Below the pieces are notes generated by a model that saw only the letters and a list, made by a program, of their open reading frames with translations, did not search any database and was not told the origin of the DNA. The translations under genes and the position numbers were made by a program. 64,000 bases of DNA from Nepenthes gracilis (taxonomy: Eukaryota; Streptophyta; Magnoliopsida; Caryophyllales; Nepenthaceae): contig BSYO01000022.1 of NCBI GenBank assembly GCA_033239525.1, positions 11,666,923 through 11,730,922 of the forward strand, read 5' to 3'. This document shows, in pieces, positions 1-11,873 of the stretch. Numbering within the stretch: the first letter of the stretch is position 1; each line of letters begins with the position of its first letter.

Positions 1-288
1 ATATTTGTTATAGGCTCATTTGTATCTTAAATCTGTATTGAGCCTATTTAAGTCTTAAATTTGGGCTAGAGTTATTCATGCCTCTTATTTGGGCTGGTTT
101 AGATTGAGTTGCTTGTTATATTCGATATCAATGAAGTAACCACGATGCAGTTATTATAGCAACGATCGGCAACAACACTATCCAGTTAGAGAATCTAGTA
201 ATGAACCTTACTTGGGCATTGACGACTAATGGCAGTGCCATTTGGCAATCATAGGTGTTGGAATTGAGTTCCCAGCATAGAGAAAATG
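1..288. other. Unassigned flank
   Basis: AT-rich sequence upstream of the first LTR. No coding, RNA or repeat signature was recognised. Confidence 0.4.
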
Positions 289-1378
289 TGTTAGGGCTCG
301 AACAACCCGAATTCACCTGATACGGTGCAGTAGAAACTCGAACCCCCCGTAATCGTCAGCTACCAATTTAGTGGGTACAATGAACAAAAGATATACAACA
401 TTTTTAATGTGAAAACCCCTTCTCAACTACGGGATAAACTTTAAAAAATTCTACCATGTAAAATCGATTACAAAAATCCCGAGACAGAATACCATCAACC
501 CACCATCGCTACACAAGTCCCCTGAGAACTGAGAATAAAAAAAATAAATACTCAGAGTAAGGAAACTCTCATTCCATCTTATCCCACTGTTTTTCTTTTC
601 TCATTCCTCTCACCGTGGTGCTCTCTACTTACACATTTTACAAGTATGGTGAAACGGTAACCTCTATTTCACCCTCGCACACATGCGGTCTGGCGCACAG
701 CGCCCCTAGTAAATTCTCACCCATGGTGATTTCTCACACCTACTGGCCTTACCCCCCTTGAAGATTTTCTCACACACATCTAAAGCTCCTAGCACGCCTT
801 TATAATGACCCGACTCCACCAAATCCCATCTGTTCAATTGACCATCTTACAGATGATCTATCACGCTATCCCTGGCATTTCTGTGCCTTCACTAGTTTTC
901 GAGTTTCTTGCAGAAATGCATGCTCTGCACAGATGGCGCATACTCTGCATAGACGGCTACAAACTCTAGCAAGACAACTATCCGCTACGTCAACTACCAT
1001 CTTTTCACAATATCCTTAGGCCATTACTCAGCCGGTCAACCTTTCGTTGACCGGATTCTTCTCCCAATTGGTCAACATTCCGTTGACCGAATTCTACTAT
1101 CAGTCGGTCAACCTCTCGTTAACCGTCTTCTACTGTCTGGCCGCCAATCGGCCGTACTCTTGCAGCCTTGCCTGGCTACTCCGGCAATTGCTCCTTCGAT
1201 AATTGCCACTTCGAGATTCTCTGAAAAATTGTCTCCTTCGAGATTTGCCTGCTCCAACAAATAGACTTCCTGGACTTTATTGCAACCTGTATGCAGTACT
1301 CCGACATCACACAAAACCTATGTGATCTGATGACGCCTATTTGTTGATTCACCTACAATGGAGTGATCAACCCCAATA
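289..1378 (-). repeat. 3' LTR of the TGTTGGGGTT element
   Basis: Its plus-strand start, TGTTAGGGCTCG, and end, AACCCCAATA, match the copies at 2091-3187 and 33130-34401. Three GGTCAAC/GTTGACC inverted pairs lie at 1031-1126. Confidence 0.8.
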
Positions 1379-2074
1379 AATGTGTTCTCACGACCTCGTG
1401 GGGTAAAACCTCACTTTTTTTGGGCGATCGTCATTACCTACCCTCTGGAAGCTTCCCCTCAACTAAGAACCCGGTATTGTCCTCCGCAAGCCTGAATGAT
1501 ACCTTCTTCTACTCCACTAAACATAGAATAGTCCAACTCCCCTAAACATAGAGTAGTCCAACTCCCCTTTAGCTTCTTCCCCGCAATTAGATCATTCTCC
1601 ATTGCATTCTGTCTTCGCCACCTCAGCTCCGCTGTTGGCCCTGCACAGCTTCGTCCTTAATCCTACTAATTTCGCCCTTAGCCTTGTTGGCTCCGCTCTT
1701 AGCCTTGTACAGTTTCGCCCATGGTCCTGCTGGGTTCACCCTTGGCATTGCTTGCACCGCCTTTCGCCCTGCATAGCTCCGCCCTTGACCTTGCTGAGGT
1801 CTGTTGTGCTTTTACTGTTCCTGCGCTACACTAAAATGGCAAGCTCCTCCACGACGACACCAAAATTTTTACTTCAATGACCGCAGATCTCAGCGGCTGC
1901 ACTTTTACGGCACTTCACTCGACAGTTTTTCTCTGCAACGCTTCACTCTACCCCGTTGCTGATCGGTCCACCGACAGCAGGTTAGCACCGGTAGCAGGTC
2001 AGCACTTCTGTAGGTAGCTCTTTTCAATCAGTACCCTTCGCAAGTAGCCTTTTCCTGGGTTGGGCCAATCTTAA
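1379..2074 (-). other. Interior of the non-autonomous element, with a degenerate 22-24 bp tandem repeat
   Basis: There is no coding capacity. At about 1625-1800 eight degenerate units of 22-24 bp follow one another (core GCTCCGCCCTTAGCCTTG on plus). They give an artefactual repetitive frame of about 92 codons on the plus strand, antisense to the element. Confidence 0.6.
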
Positions 2075-2089
2075 CTAACTCTGATACCA
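2075..2089 (-). other. Primer-binding site (initiator Met tRNA type)
   Basis: The minus strand reads TGGTATCAGAGTTAG one base inside the 5' LTR. The first 11 bases are the standard plant iMet primer site. This fixes the direction of the element. Confidence 0.8.
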
Positions 2090-2090
2090 C

Positions 2091-3187
2091 TGTTGGGGTT
2101 TAAATAATTTGGATTCACCCGAGCTGGCACGGCAAAAACCTAAAACTCCTATCATCATCAACTACCAATTTAGTGGGCATAAGAAATAAAAGATATACAA
2201 TATTTTTAACGTGAAAATCCCTTCTTAATTAAGAAAAAAATCATTGGACAAATTTTAAAAAAATTTACTATATAAAATCGGTTATAAAAATTTCGACACA
2301 GAATACCAACAACCCATCCTAACTGCACAAGCCCCCTGAGAATTGAGAATAAGAAAAATAATCTCCCAAAGTAAGGAAACTATCATTTCCTCTAATCTCA
2401 ATGTTTTTCTTCTCTCCTCTCTCTCACCGTAGTACTCTCTGCTCATGCATTTTACAAGTGTGTTGAAACAGTAATCTTCGTTTTACCCCCACGCATATGT
2501 GGCCTGGCACACAGCACCTCTGATAAATTCTAAACCTTTCTTACACCCAGTGGCTTTATGCCCCTTAGAGATTTTCACACACACATCTGAAACTCTTGGT
2601 GCTCATTTATAATAACCTGGCTTTGTCAAATCCTATCTATTCAACTAGCTATCTTGTAGATGATCTGTCACACCGTCACTGTCATTTTTGTGCCTTCACC
2701 AATCTTGAGCTTCCTGCAGACACGCATGCTCTGCATAGACGGCGCATGCTTTGCATAAACGGCTACCAACCTTGGAAAGACAACTGTCCCTATGCCAACT
2801 GCCAACTTTTCACAGTGTCCTTAGGCCATTACTCAATTGGTCAACCTTCTATTGACCGAATTCTTTCCTAGCCGGTCAACATCCTATTGACTGGATTCTG
2901 CTTTCAGTCGATCAACCTCCCGTTGATCGACTTCTATTGCCCGGCCGCCAGTCCGCCATACTCTTGTAGCCCTGCCTGGCTACTTCGGCAATTGTCCCTT
3001 CAACAATTACCACTTCGAGATTTACCGCTCCAATAAACAATCTCCTCCGAGATTTATCTGCTCTGGCAAGTGGACTTTCTGGACTTTACTGTAGCTAGTA
3101 TGCAGCACTCCGACATCACACAAAACCTATGTGATCTGATGACGTCCATTTGTTAAGTCACCCGTAAGGGAGCGACCAACTCCAATA
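2091..3187 (-). repeat. 5' LTR of the TGTTGGGGTT element
   Basis: Starts TGTTGGGGTT on plus at 2091 and ends AACTCCAATA at 3187. It is collinear with 289-1378, including the three GGTCAA/TTGACC inverted pairs at 2836-2931. Confidence 0.8.
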
Positions 3188-3280
3188 GAATGGGCACGAA
3201 CACTGGTGCAGTCAAAGCTCGCACAGAGAGATGGATGATAGCCATAGCTTGTAAGGTAGTGACAGTCCTGGGTAGAGACT

Positions 3281-3940
3281 TGGCCACGGTCCAAATAAGC
3301 GGTTGAGTAGCAAACACGACAAGTGTAGGGAGTTAGGCGACAATCAAGGCAGCATCAACCATGGGCACAGGCTGGTTAGAGTTCAGGCAAGTGGCTAGAG
3401 GTGCAGGTATGACCGGTGTAGGGAATTAGGTGATAAGCCTGAACGCAGGCCTGGCTAGGGTCGAAGTGGGTCGTTGGAGGCACAGGCATGACTAGCACGG
3501 GGAGTTAGGCAGCAGCCAAGGAGGTGACAAGCCAGGGCATAGGTCTAGCCAGGGGTTCAAGCGGGTGGTCGAAAGCGTATGCGCGATTGACACAGGGAGT
3601 TGAGTGGCAATTGAAGTGGTGTGAAGCTTGAGCGCATGCCAGGTCAGAGTCTGAGTGGGTGGCTAGGCGCAGGCATAGCTAGCATAGAGAGTTTGGTGAC
3701 AGCTAAGATGGCGCCAAGTCTAGGTCTAGGCGAGTAGTTGGGCATGGGTATGACCAACGCTGGAAGTTGAGCAACAATTGAGGCTGCTTCAACTTGAGTG
3801 TAGGCCTAACTAGGGTCCAGGTGTGTAGTTGAAAATACTAGCATGATCGGTGCAAGGAATTGGGCGAAAGTCAAGGCTGCGATAAGCCTAGGCATTGGCT
3901 TGGCTAGGGTCCAAGTGGGTGGATGGGCACCATTAGGTGA
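3281..3940. repeat. Minisatellite of about 93 bp, roughly seven degenerate units
   Basis: The anchor GGGAGTTAGGCGACAA (variants) recurs near 3328, 3421, 3499, 3595, 3687, 3762 and 3855. Spacing is mostly 92-95 bp, with two shorter units of about 75-79 bp. Each unit also carries a CTAGGGTCCAAGTGGGTGG-like block and a GCAGGCATGAC-like block. It lies just outside the right LTR of the preceding element and is not coding. Confidence 0.75.
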
Positions 3941-5413
3941 AAATGGTTTTGAGCCCAATGGAAAAGTGGCAGTTGGTGATGGCAGGCATTATCTAGCGGT
4001 GGCGGCATACTCAATCTAGGGGTGCAACAGCTTTGGTGGTGATGGCAAGCAGCGGCCTTAGCGATAGGCAGTGATGATCATTTGCGCCTAGGAAACCATT
4101 GAGCCTCTCCTCCCCTCTCCACTATGTCAACTCTTCTTCCTTTCTTTTAGACTTTCCCACTTTTAATATAGAGGAAGGTTTTCTAATGATGAAGTAGTTT
4201 TTTGCCATAGGTGAGTTATACAAGTGAAGCCTTTTGATTGGTCCGACAACACAGGGCATCCTGATTAGTGGGTAATGCAAGGTATTATTGGGTGCCACCC
4301 TACATGCGGTTTAGTCGCATGGGAGGCACCTAGTGCCAATATAGCTTAGTGCCAGGTGGCCAAGCAGGCACCCCTTGATTGGCTTGCCTATTTTGGACCT
4401 ATTATTAGTTGTCTATTTACCTGTTTAGATATTTAATTTTCTCTCATTTGAGTTTTTTTATTTGAATCTTTCATTTTTTTTTCGTTAAAGTCAATTGCTG
4501 TGTATTGACTTTATTGGGATCTTATTATAATAATGTCTTAAACCATATTGGATAAAATAGATTATATAAAACTATCAAGACCCTAACACGAGTTGGCAAT
4601 AATATTTAAATAATAATTATTCATAAATAATTTAAAACTCAAATGACTAAAGTTGGGTTGGACAATTTACATCAAATAATAAACAACAAAATAAACAATA
4701 AATTCAGTAAATTAGAGTAAATAAACTTTGCCCAACCTCTAAATAATATAAATACCTGCAAAAACTTAAAATTTTACAAAGAATGGTATCTTCATCAGTC
4801 TTCTATCCACATCTTATAAGTATCTGTGACCCACTAATTAAAAAGGTTAAAAAATATCATAAATTAAGGGCACAATACTCAATAAGTATATACATATACT
4901 ATACAAATGCATGTTAACAAAATAGATAAAATGAAGGAAAATCATAAAATATATGTAAAATTTGATAAGTCAAACTTTTCATTAAATATACTTCAAATCA
5001 TAATTTTGTATGAACAGTTTATTATATATACAAATATTCAAATCATGCAAGCTGCTTGAAATCATCAAAAATCTAGGATGTACTATGCATCCATAAAATC
5101 ACATAATTCAAAATTATATCAAAACCTGTAAAATTCAGAAGATCAAAACTTATTAAAATATAAACTATGATGAAGGTCAAATTATAAGAATAAGAAATTG
5201 ATAATTCATACACTGACTAATCAAAATGCTAACTTTAAAAAATAAGTTTATTATATTTTCAATAACCTTAAACCAATGTATTGCTATTTTAAACTCGTAG
5301 ATAGGCCTTTTATATATTCATCCCTATAAATAAGTCAAATGTTACTTTTTCTTACTCATAGATAATATGTACATTCTGTAAATGTGTCTAATATATTAGA
5401 ATATATTCAAATA
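3941..5413. other. Intergenic, no gene recognised
   Basis: 3941-4400 is GC-richer, and 4260-4380 has several GGCACC/GTGCC words. From about 4400 the sequence is strongly AT-rich. No protein or RNA gene was recognised. Confidence 0.4.
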
Positions 5414-5615
5414 TATAATATTACGGATTCTCATTTTGATTATTTTAATATTAATTATAATTTTGGATAATTTAGGCGTAATAAAAATAAATTAAATATT
5501 ATAAAATTTTGAAGGACATTTAGATCAGTTGGGTTGTCGCCCGATGTGTACCTATACTATACTTGAGAATCAATTTGAATAATGAAATAAAAAAATAACA
5601 AATAGAAAAAATATG

Positions 5616-5693
<78 letters not shown>

Positions 5694-7992
5694 GAGAAAA
5701 GAGGCGGTGGGCGTTGGGGAGAGAGAAAGAAAAAAAGAGGAAAGAAGGAGGAAAGAAAGAGAAGAGAAAGGTAAGCTAGCACAAGGCTGCTGTCACCACC
5801 ATCGCCGAAGGAGTTAGCGCCAGGGATGAAAGCTAATAAAGTTTTCTCCATGATATTACCCTCCATTTTGTATGCCAGTGTAAGTAGAGGAAGGACTTGC
5901 GAGCCAATATAAAACAGCCGCCACCGTCACAAGAGAAAATGGGTGAAATTGAGGCGAGTAAATCATCCCCTTCTCCTTGTGGATGTCGATTTTGTTGTTG
6001 CATGCACCAATTTTGAGAAAAATTGACTAAATCATAAAAAAATGGGTAAATGACGTGTGGTAGAAAGAGAAAGTTGACAACTTGCATGCCGCCATTACTG
6101 TCGCCACCGTCGCCTGGTTGTTGCCGCTATGCTCGCTGCTATTGCCCATGCTAGAGTCATCGTCGCCGAAGGAGAAATGTGAAGAGAGGCAAAGGAGCGA
6201 CGCAGTAGGAGAGATAAAGGGAGGAGAGAGAAGGGGCACGTGAAGCTGAGAGAGAAGCGTGCGATTCGGATACCTTGGAGTTTTCTTTTGACAAATCTGA
6301 TTAGAATAAATTTGAGACAAATAACTTCTAATCCTATATTTTGTCTGATTTCTGATATATTTCTATTTCGATTTGAAGATTTTAAGTTAGTGGGTACACT
6401 TTTAAATTAGTCTATTTATTTTGTTGTGCACGCATAACCTTTTTACCAATTATTTAAGGGTTTTATTCTATTTCTGTTGATATTTGTGGGTTTTATTCTT
6501 TTATAAAAAATGAGTAATTTCTAGACAATGTAAATGTTTATATTAGTATGTGTATACGAAAATATGCATGAAACTTACATTAGGCCATTTATTTTTACAT
6601 CCATGTATTAGATTATGGTCACTACATTTGGATTTAAATATTAGATAGTTTGGCCAACTCCCAACGAGGAGATATTTATTATTTAAAAATTTTTTTCACC
6701 GATAGAAAATGTTTGTAGTAGTGATCATTCCCATTTGAACGATTTGATTAAACCTCGTAATATATTCGGATATTCTAATATATCTGATAAGTTTAAGGTT
6801 TGTATTCAAAATTATGTGTGATAAAATATAGTGAATAACCCTATCCATTGGAGATAGAGTACAATGGTGGCCAAGCATGTTAGCCAAATTTATATTTGAT
6901 ATGGTTTAATGTTACTGAGAGTATGTGTAATCCTTTCTCAAGTAAATCTTTAAATAATTAAAATTTAAATTTGGTGTATGATTTGTATTCATCATTGATT
7001 TGTGTTAGACTTTGAATTGGATTTGGATTTTAGATTTGTATCTGAGATTTACCAATTTTATTCATAGATGGGTTTTCGTATGTCTTGTACAAATAATTTT
7101 AACTATATATTTTAATTTAAACCTTTGGACTACTTGTTGCGATACTAATTCGGCTTCTATTAATATTATTGGATTATTCGATTATTGAATTCTACCAAAA
7201 ATTATGAGCTGATTGGGCATTAGATTTGGACTTAAATTTAAACTTGGACTAGGACTTGAATTGGATATCAACTTATTGAAATTAGCCTAGATCACTTATA
7301 TATATATATATGCACATCCTGATGAAGATTATTTTATGATTGAACATTTATTTTAGATTTAAATATTTGGTTTGCTTATGAGGTTATCATTGAATTTTAG
7401 ATCTTAGATTTTTATTAGATTTATTATATTAACGATTTGAATTTTTTCTATTATTCGATTGGATATTTATCCATTTGACCCTCTCTTAGATTCATTGGAC
7501 TCATTTTATTTAAATATGATACTTACTAAGTTCTAAACTCATATTTTATATTTTGTTCCTTCAAAGTAGAGGATTGAGTCATATTATAGGAGTAAGATCG
7601 AGATTTAGCGTGACATCGTATTCTTCAGTGAGTATCATGTTTATTTGAATAGATAGTATCGATTGTATTTTAATTTATGGATGGTTTTATTTGGGCTATC
7701 TTTAAATTTTGAAAATCGACCGAATGTAGGCCTTTGGGTTGTATATAGAGATTTGTTGAATTCATTTTATTATATAGATGAGTTGTTACTATTATTTGAA
7801 TATTTCCTTATGACTGTTTGGAGTAAGTCATAATTATTTTGTTTGAATAATTGTTCGATGATATCTTATACGGGTCAATTTTGGGTCCCATTTATATATT
7901 GATTTGTCACATTCGAGTTTAAGATTAATAAGAATAATATTTAAAATATAATTAATTAATTAAATTGACCTATTTAGATTAGATTTGTGACA
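5414..7992 (+). mobile_element. Solo LTR, long-LTR Ty3/gypsy-like, TSD aaata
   Basis: An exact 5-bp direct repeat, aaata, flanks the segment (5409-5413 and 7993-7997). The start TATAATATTACGG resembles the TGTAATACCC start of the LTR at 18356, and both end GTGACA. Segments in between are collinear with 18356-20318, for example the ATATTATAAAATTTT block and the GACCGAATGTAGGCCTTT / GGTCGGATATAGGCTTTT block. Like the LTRs at 27055 and 45830 it has an AAT microsatellite followed by a purine-rich stretch. No internal coding region remains, which fits LTR-LTR recombination. Confidence 0.7.
5615..5693. repeat. (AAT)n microsatellite followed by a purine tract
   Basis: Uninterrupted ATA/AAT repeat of about 79 bp, followed to about 5770 by a GA-rich strand. 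It is at a similar place in the LTR as the AAT runs at 27402 and 46061. Confidence 0.9.
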
Positions 7993-7997
7993 AAATA

Positions 7998-10550
7998 TAT
8001 ACTATCAATTCTTTGTATTGGTTCTCAAACAAAATATATAGAGAAATTTATAATAAATATATAAAAAATTTTATCATTTGAAAAAATAATGAATTTAGAT
8101 CAAATAATAAAATAAAGTGCTCATCAAATACTTACTTGGATATCACATGCAAGATCATATACACAAAAGTTTTACAACTTTTTTTCATAATATTTTCATA
8201 TATGAACATAATTTCTTAAAATACTCTATTATTCTGTGAAAAATAAATAAAATTTTTAAATATTTGATAAAATTAATATTTAGTGAAATACATATACATA
8301 CAATAATATTAGAAAAATAAGTATAAAATGTAATATACATACACAGTAAAATAAGAATTATAAATAAAATGAAAATATTTATAAAATAGGCTAACGAAAG
8401 GGTTTGGACATACTTATATTAATATTTTAATCTAGCATATCAGACACAAAACAGTTTTAAATACCTTCCTTTCTCCGTCTTTTGCTTTTTATTTATCTTT
8501 CTCTCTTTTTTTTTTTTCCTTTTTTTTTCCAATGCAAAATGACATAACTCAGGTAAAGGGCCCTTATATACTCAAATTGATGTATAAGTACCAATCAAAC
8601 ATGCATGATGAGCCATTTAAACACACAGGCATGCATGAGCCCTGTATCAAGCACATCTCAAGTACCAATATTCTATACCATCCTTACACGAGCATTCCAT
8701 AGGCACCCCTCATGTGCGATACATTTAGTGGAAACACGCATGATCACAAGCGTAGGCATCTATCAAACGCTAATCATGATTTCCTCAATTTTATTTTTAT
8801 CAAAATTTTTATTATACAATCAATTATCACATTGCTATAATATACATTAATTATGATATCATCAATCATAAATGAAAATTTTAAGGTTACAAAAATAATG
8901 TATGCATAGTTCCCAATAGTAGAAAAATCAATTGTTGGTATAATAGGAAGCTATTGATATGTTTGGTTGGTTTGTTGGATTACATTTAATTTTTTACTAT
9001 CTGTCATTCTAATGAAAATTTTTATAATCTTTCAAGTGAAAAGATTCTTGTATTTACCTAATACACATTATTAGAAATTAAATGAATAAATAATAGATAT
9101 TAAATAATATTTACTATTTATTTATTTAATTTTTAATCTTAATAATTTGTGAGTATGAAAATATTTTCACCTAAATAATTATAACAATACTCATTTTCAA
9201 TAACTAAAAACTCTAAAAAATTATATGCAAAAGTGTTATTAGTGGTGAAATAGTAGCAATAATGCTTCTTCGCTTGACACTCATTTTATCTCCATGTTTT
9301 GATTTATTGGCTCTTTCACTAGACTAATTTTTTATATATTTAGATATTTATTATAATGTACATGATGTTAGATTCTAGTCCAAATCCCTAGCAACCCATT
9401 TCAAAGGTGTATAATATTTTCTCACCAAACAAATCAAGTTATTAATTTTTTGATAGTTGTGTCAATTATATGTATAAAATATTGGGCACATTATTCTTAA
9501 TTTGATGTCATTTTCAGTAAATAAAAAAAGGTTAGTGTACTTATTTAATCATTTTAAAGTTCTAATTTTGCACATTTTGAAAAATTAATAAATAAATATA
9601 TTAAACTAAATATCCTAATTAATTATTTAATATTCAATAATAATATCTAAGGGCACACTGGCCAAATAATATTTCTGTATTTAATATTATAAGTAGTTGC
9701 AAAAATCTATTGATTAATTGAGCATAAAAGAGAAGAATTAATAATATCTATTTAGTATAGTTAATTTATATTTTCTCATAAGTGTTTTAATTAATTTACT
9801 TAATAAGTGTTGAACAATCATAAATCTTATAATCTCACTTATATTTCATAAATATAACTTTTAATTAATATTATAATCTCACTTTTTTTTCTTATTATCT
9901 TTTAGTATATCTTCGCCCGTATTTATACTATCTAGATTTTGTACATGTTATATCTCCAACATTAGATTCAATATCTCTCACACCCATTTAGAATACAACT
10001 TCAGATTGAAGATTGCATGCATCTATAATGCCAAAATAGTTAATATTGTGGACCTTAACAGTGTTTTCTATATGCGACAGCAATCTACAAGAAGCAAAAA
10101 TAGTGAAGAATTGTGAAGCATTATCCTCTTTTGTTCATGCCCAGTTAAGGGCAAATGATTAGATTAGAGGATATGTGTAGTAATATACAGAGAAATTGAA
10201 TTTATATAGTTGGTTACTTTCAACTTCATTGATATCCCATAATAAAAAATGATCCTTAGTACACAAAAATAAACTTACCTAAATAATAATAATGATGATG
10301 ATGATGATCATAATTAATTATGGATGAGAATGATATATACATGTGTATATAAAATATATATTACAATTAAATATTTATAAAAAAAATATAAGATAGTTAT
10401 AATTGAATGAAAAAAATAAGAGATAGATATAAAAATATATAAAATGATTTGATAAAATTGATTTAAAATTAATTTTGTATAAGAAAAAGTTTTTATGTAA
10501 TTGAGTAAAATGATAAAAATAAATTTTATGTGGTTGATTTTATTTAATGA
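7998..10550. other. AT-rich intergenic sequence upstream of the LSH gene
   Basis: No coding region or recognisable transposon was found. There is a pyrimidine-rich stretch at 8460-8530. Short frames here look accidental. Confidence 0.5.
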
Positions 10551-10552
10551 AA

Positions 10553-10559
10553 TATAAAA
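10553..10559 (+). promoter_or_regulatory. Candidate TATA box of the LSH gene
   Basis: TATAAAAG lies about 435 bp upstream of the ATG. It is only a candidate: the region is AT-rich and the transcription start is unknown. Confidence 0.3.
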
Positions 10560-10750
10560 GTGTTATTATTATTTTATTATTGTTATTTTCAGATATTCCC
10601 TCATTTTAAGCAAACTAAGATCATAATTGGAAAATCCAGAGAACAAAATTAAAGATACTAGAAATGCACAGGGCTACACTGTGCTGAAAGGTTTATAGTA
10701 TTCCTCAAACAAGACATCACCACCAAGCCAAGTCCCCTCACGCCCCCCCT

Positions 10751-10817
10751 TCTCTCTCTCTCTCTCTCCCCCACATCAATCTCATCATCATCATCATCTC
10801 TCCTCCTCAGTTTCCAC

Positions 10818-10856
<39 letters not shown>

Positions 10857-10950
10857 GAAATGGAAATCTTCGTCGTCTTCAGCATGTTCTTCAAGGCCTC
10901 AAAATAGAATAACTTTTTCTGTACAATTTGAAAAGAAGTCTCTGATCTCT

Positions 10951-10979
<29 letters not shown>
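10751..10979 (+). promoter_or_regulatory. CT/GA-repeat leader of the LSH gene
   Basis: Contains (CT)n at 10751-10768, a CAT repeat at 10783-10798, (CT)n at 10821-10853 and (GA)n at 10951-10979, all just before the start codon. Long CT/GA tracts in plant leaders are known targets of BPC/GAGA-type factors. A regulatory role here is inferred from position. Confidence 0.55.
10860..10907 (+). CDS. Short upstream ORF in the LSH leader
   Basis: ATG at 10860 opens 15 codons ([15 protein letters not shown]) ended by TAG at 10905-10907, about 85 bp before the main ATG. If the leader is transcribed unspliced it would be met first by scanning ribosomes and could damp translation of the main frame. It is too short for a functional peptide to be claimed. 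Confidence 0.4.
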   Translation: MEIFVVFSMFFKASK

Positions 10980-10981
<2 letters not shown>

Positions 10982-10992
10982 GAAGAACAACG

Positions 10993-11873
10993 ATGTTTTC
11001 TGCGGGTGAAATAGAGAGCTTCAGCTCTCAAAGCAGAATCGCCAACTCAAACGGCCTCCAAAACTCAGCGCTTAATGTTTTGCCTTCGTCTTCAACATCA
11101 AGCAGCGGCAGCAGCAGCAGATATGAGAACCAGAAGAGGAGAGACTGGAACACCTTCGGTCAATACCTAAAGAACCACAAGCCACCACTCACGCTCTCCA
11201 AATGCAGCGGCGCTCACGTCCTTGAATTCCTCAAGTACATATCCTTAGTGTTAAAAAACTAAAAAATATACATATATATATTCATACATGAAAATTTCAA
11301 CTGCCTAATATTACTGCTAATAGTATGAAATTAGTTTAATGCCTTCCCTTAATAGCTATCATCTATTTTTGTAAAAAAAAAAATATTAATTTCATGAAAA
11401 TTACCATAATATTAGATACATGTTGAGAGCTGGAAATTTTCAAGTTCAAACAAATATAGTTATCGAAAATGATGAATCGTTGACATTTGTGTTAGTTTTT
11501 TCCCATTTGTGATAGGTATCTAGACCAATTTGGAAAGACTAAGGTCCACAATCCATTGTGTCCCTTCTACGGGCACCCAAACCCTCCGGCGCCGTGCGCA
11601 TGTCCCCTCCGGCAGGCGTGGGGAAGCCTGGACGCCCTCATCGGCCGCCTCCGTGCCGCCTTTGAGGAGAACGGCGGCAAGCCAGAAACTAACCCATTTG
11701 GGGCTAGGGCTGTTAGGCTTTATCTCAGGGACGTTCGTGATTTGCAGTCGAAAGCCAGAGGGATCAGCTACGAGAAGAAGAAGAGGAAGCATCATCATCA
11801 CCACCATCCGCTTCTGCCTCCGCCCCCTCAGAGGAATATTCCGGCAATCCCACCACCAGGTGCAAGCTGTTGA
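10993..11873 (+). CDS. LSH: ALOG-domain transcriptional regulator (LIGHT-DEPENDENT SHORT HYPOCOTYLS family), two coding exons
   Basis: Exons 10993-11234 and 11516-11873 join in phase to give 199 residues. The N-terminus (1-42) is Ser-rich and low complexity. The ALOG domain spans about 43-168: it begins [17 protein letters not shown], continues through [10 protein letters not shown], and after the splice gives [11 protein letters not shown]. The zinc-ribbon-like insert has Cys96, His101, Cys108 and Cys110 within [15 protein letters not shown]. It ends [11 protein letters not shown], where the basic run is the family's nuclear localisation signal. A His6 run (173-178) and a Pro-rich tail follow. 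ALOG proteins are nuclear DNA-binding regulators of meristem, boundary and organ identity, related to the DNA-binding domain of XerC/D-like recombinases. All conserved positions are intact and no frameshift is seen, so it should be functional. Which LSH paralogue it is cannot be decided here. Confidence 0.95.
11235..11515 (+). other. LSH: Intron of the LSH gene
   Basis: The 281-bp AT-rich intron has donor AA|GTACAT and acceptor GATAG|GTAT. It splits the Lys codon of FLK-YLDQF, and removing it restores the family's continuous ALOG domain. Confidence 0.92.

Larger units (their letters stand above)
289..3187 (-). mobile_element. Non-autonomous LTR retrotransposon, TGTTGGGGTT family
   Basis: Two direct repeats of about 1.09 kb (289-1378 and 2091-3187) flank an interior of about 0.7 kb. 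Both LTRs have inverted ends of the form TGTTGGGGTT ... AACCCCAAYA. Next to the right-hand LTR, 2075-2089 read on the minus strand is TGGTATCAGAGTTAG, which matches the usual initiator-Met tRNA primer site, so the element points leftward. The flanks carry a near-perfect 5-bp target duplication (aaatg at 284-288, gaatg at 3188-3192). The interior has no gag or pol reading frame, so it would depend on proteins from another element. No convincing polypurine tract was found before the 3' LTR. The LTRs differ at many sites, so the insertion is old. Confidence 0.82.

Noticed and set aside
2075..2089. tRNA gene fragment
   Set aside because: Only complementary to the 3' end of initiator tRNA and placed next to an LTR, so it is a primer-binding site.
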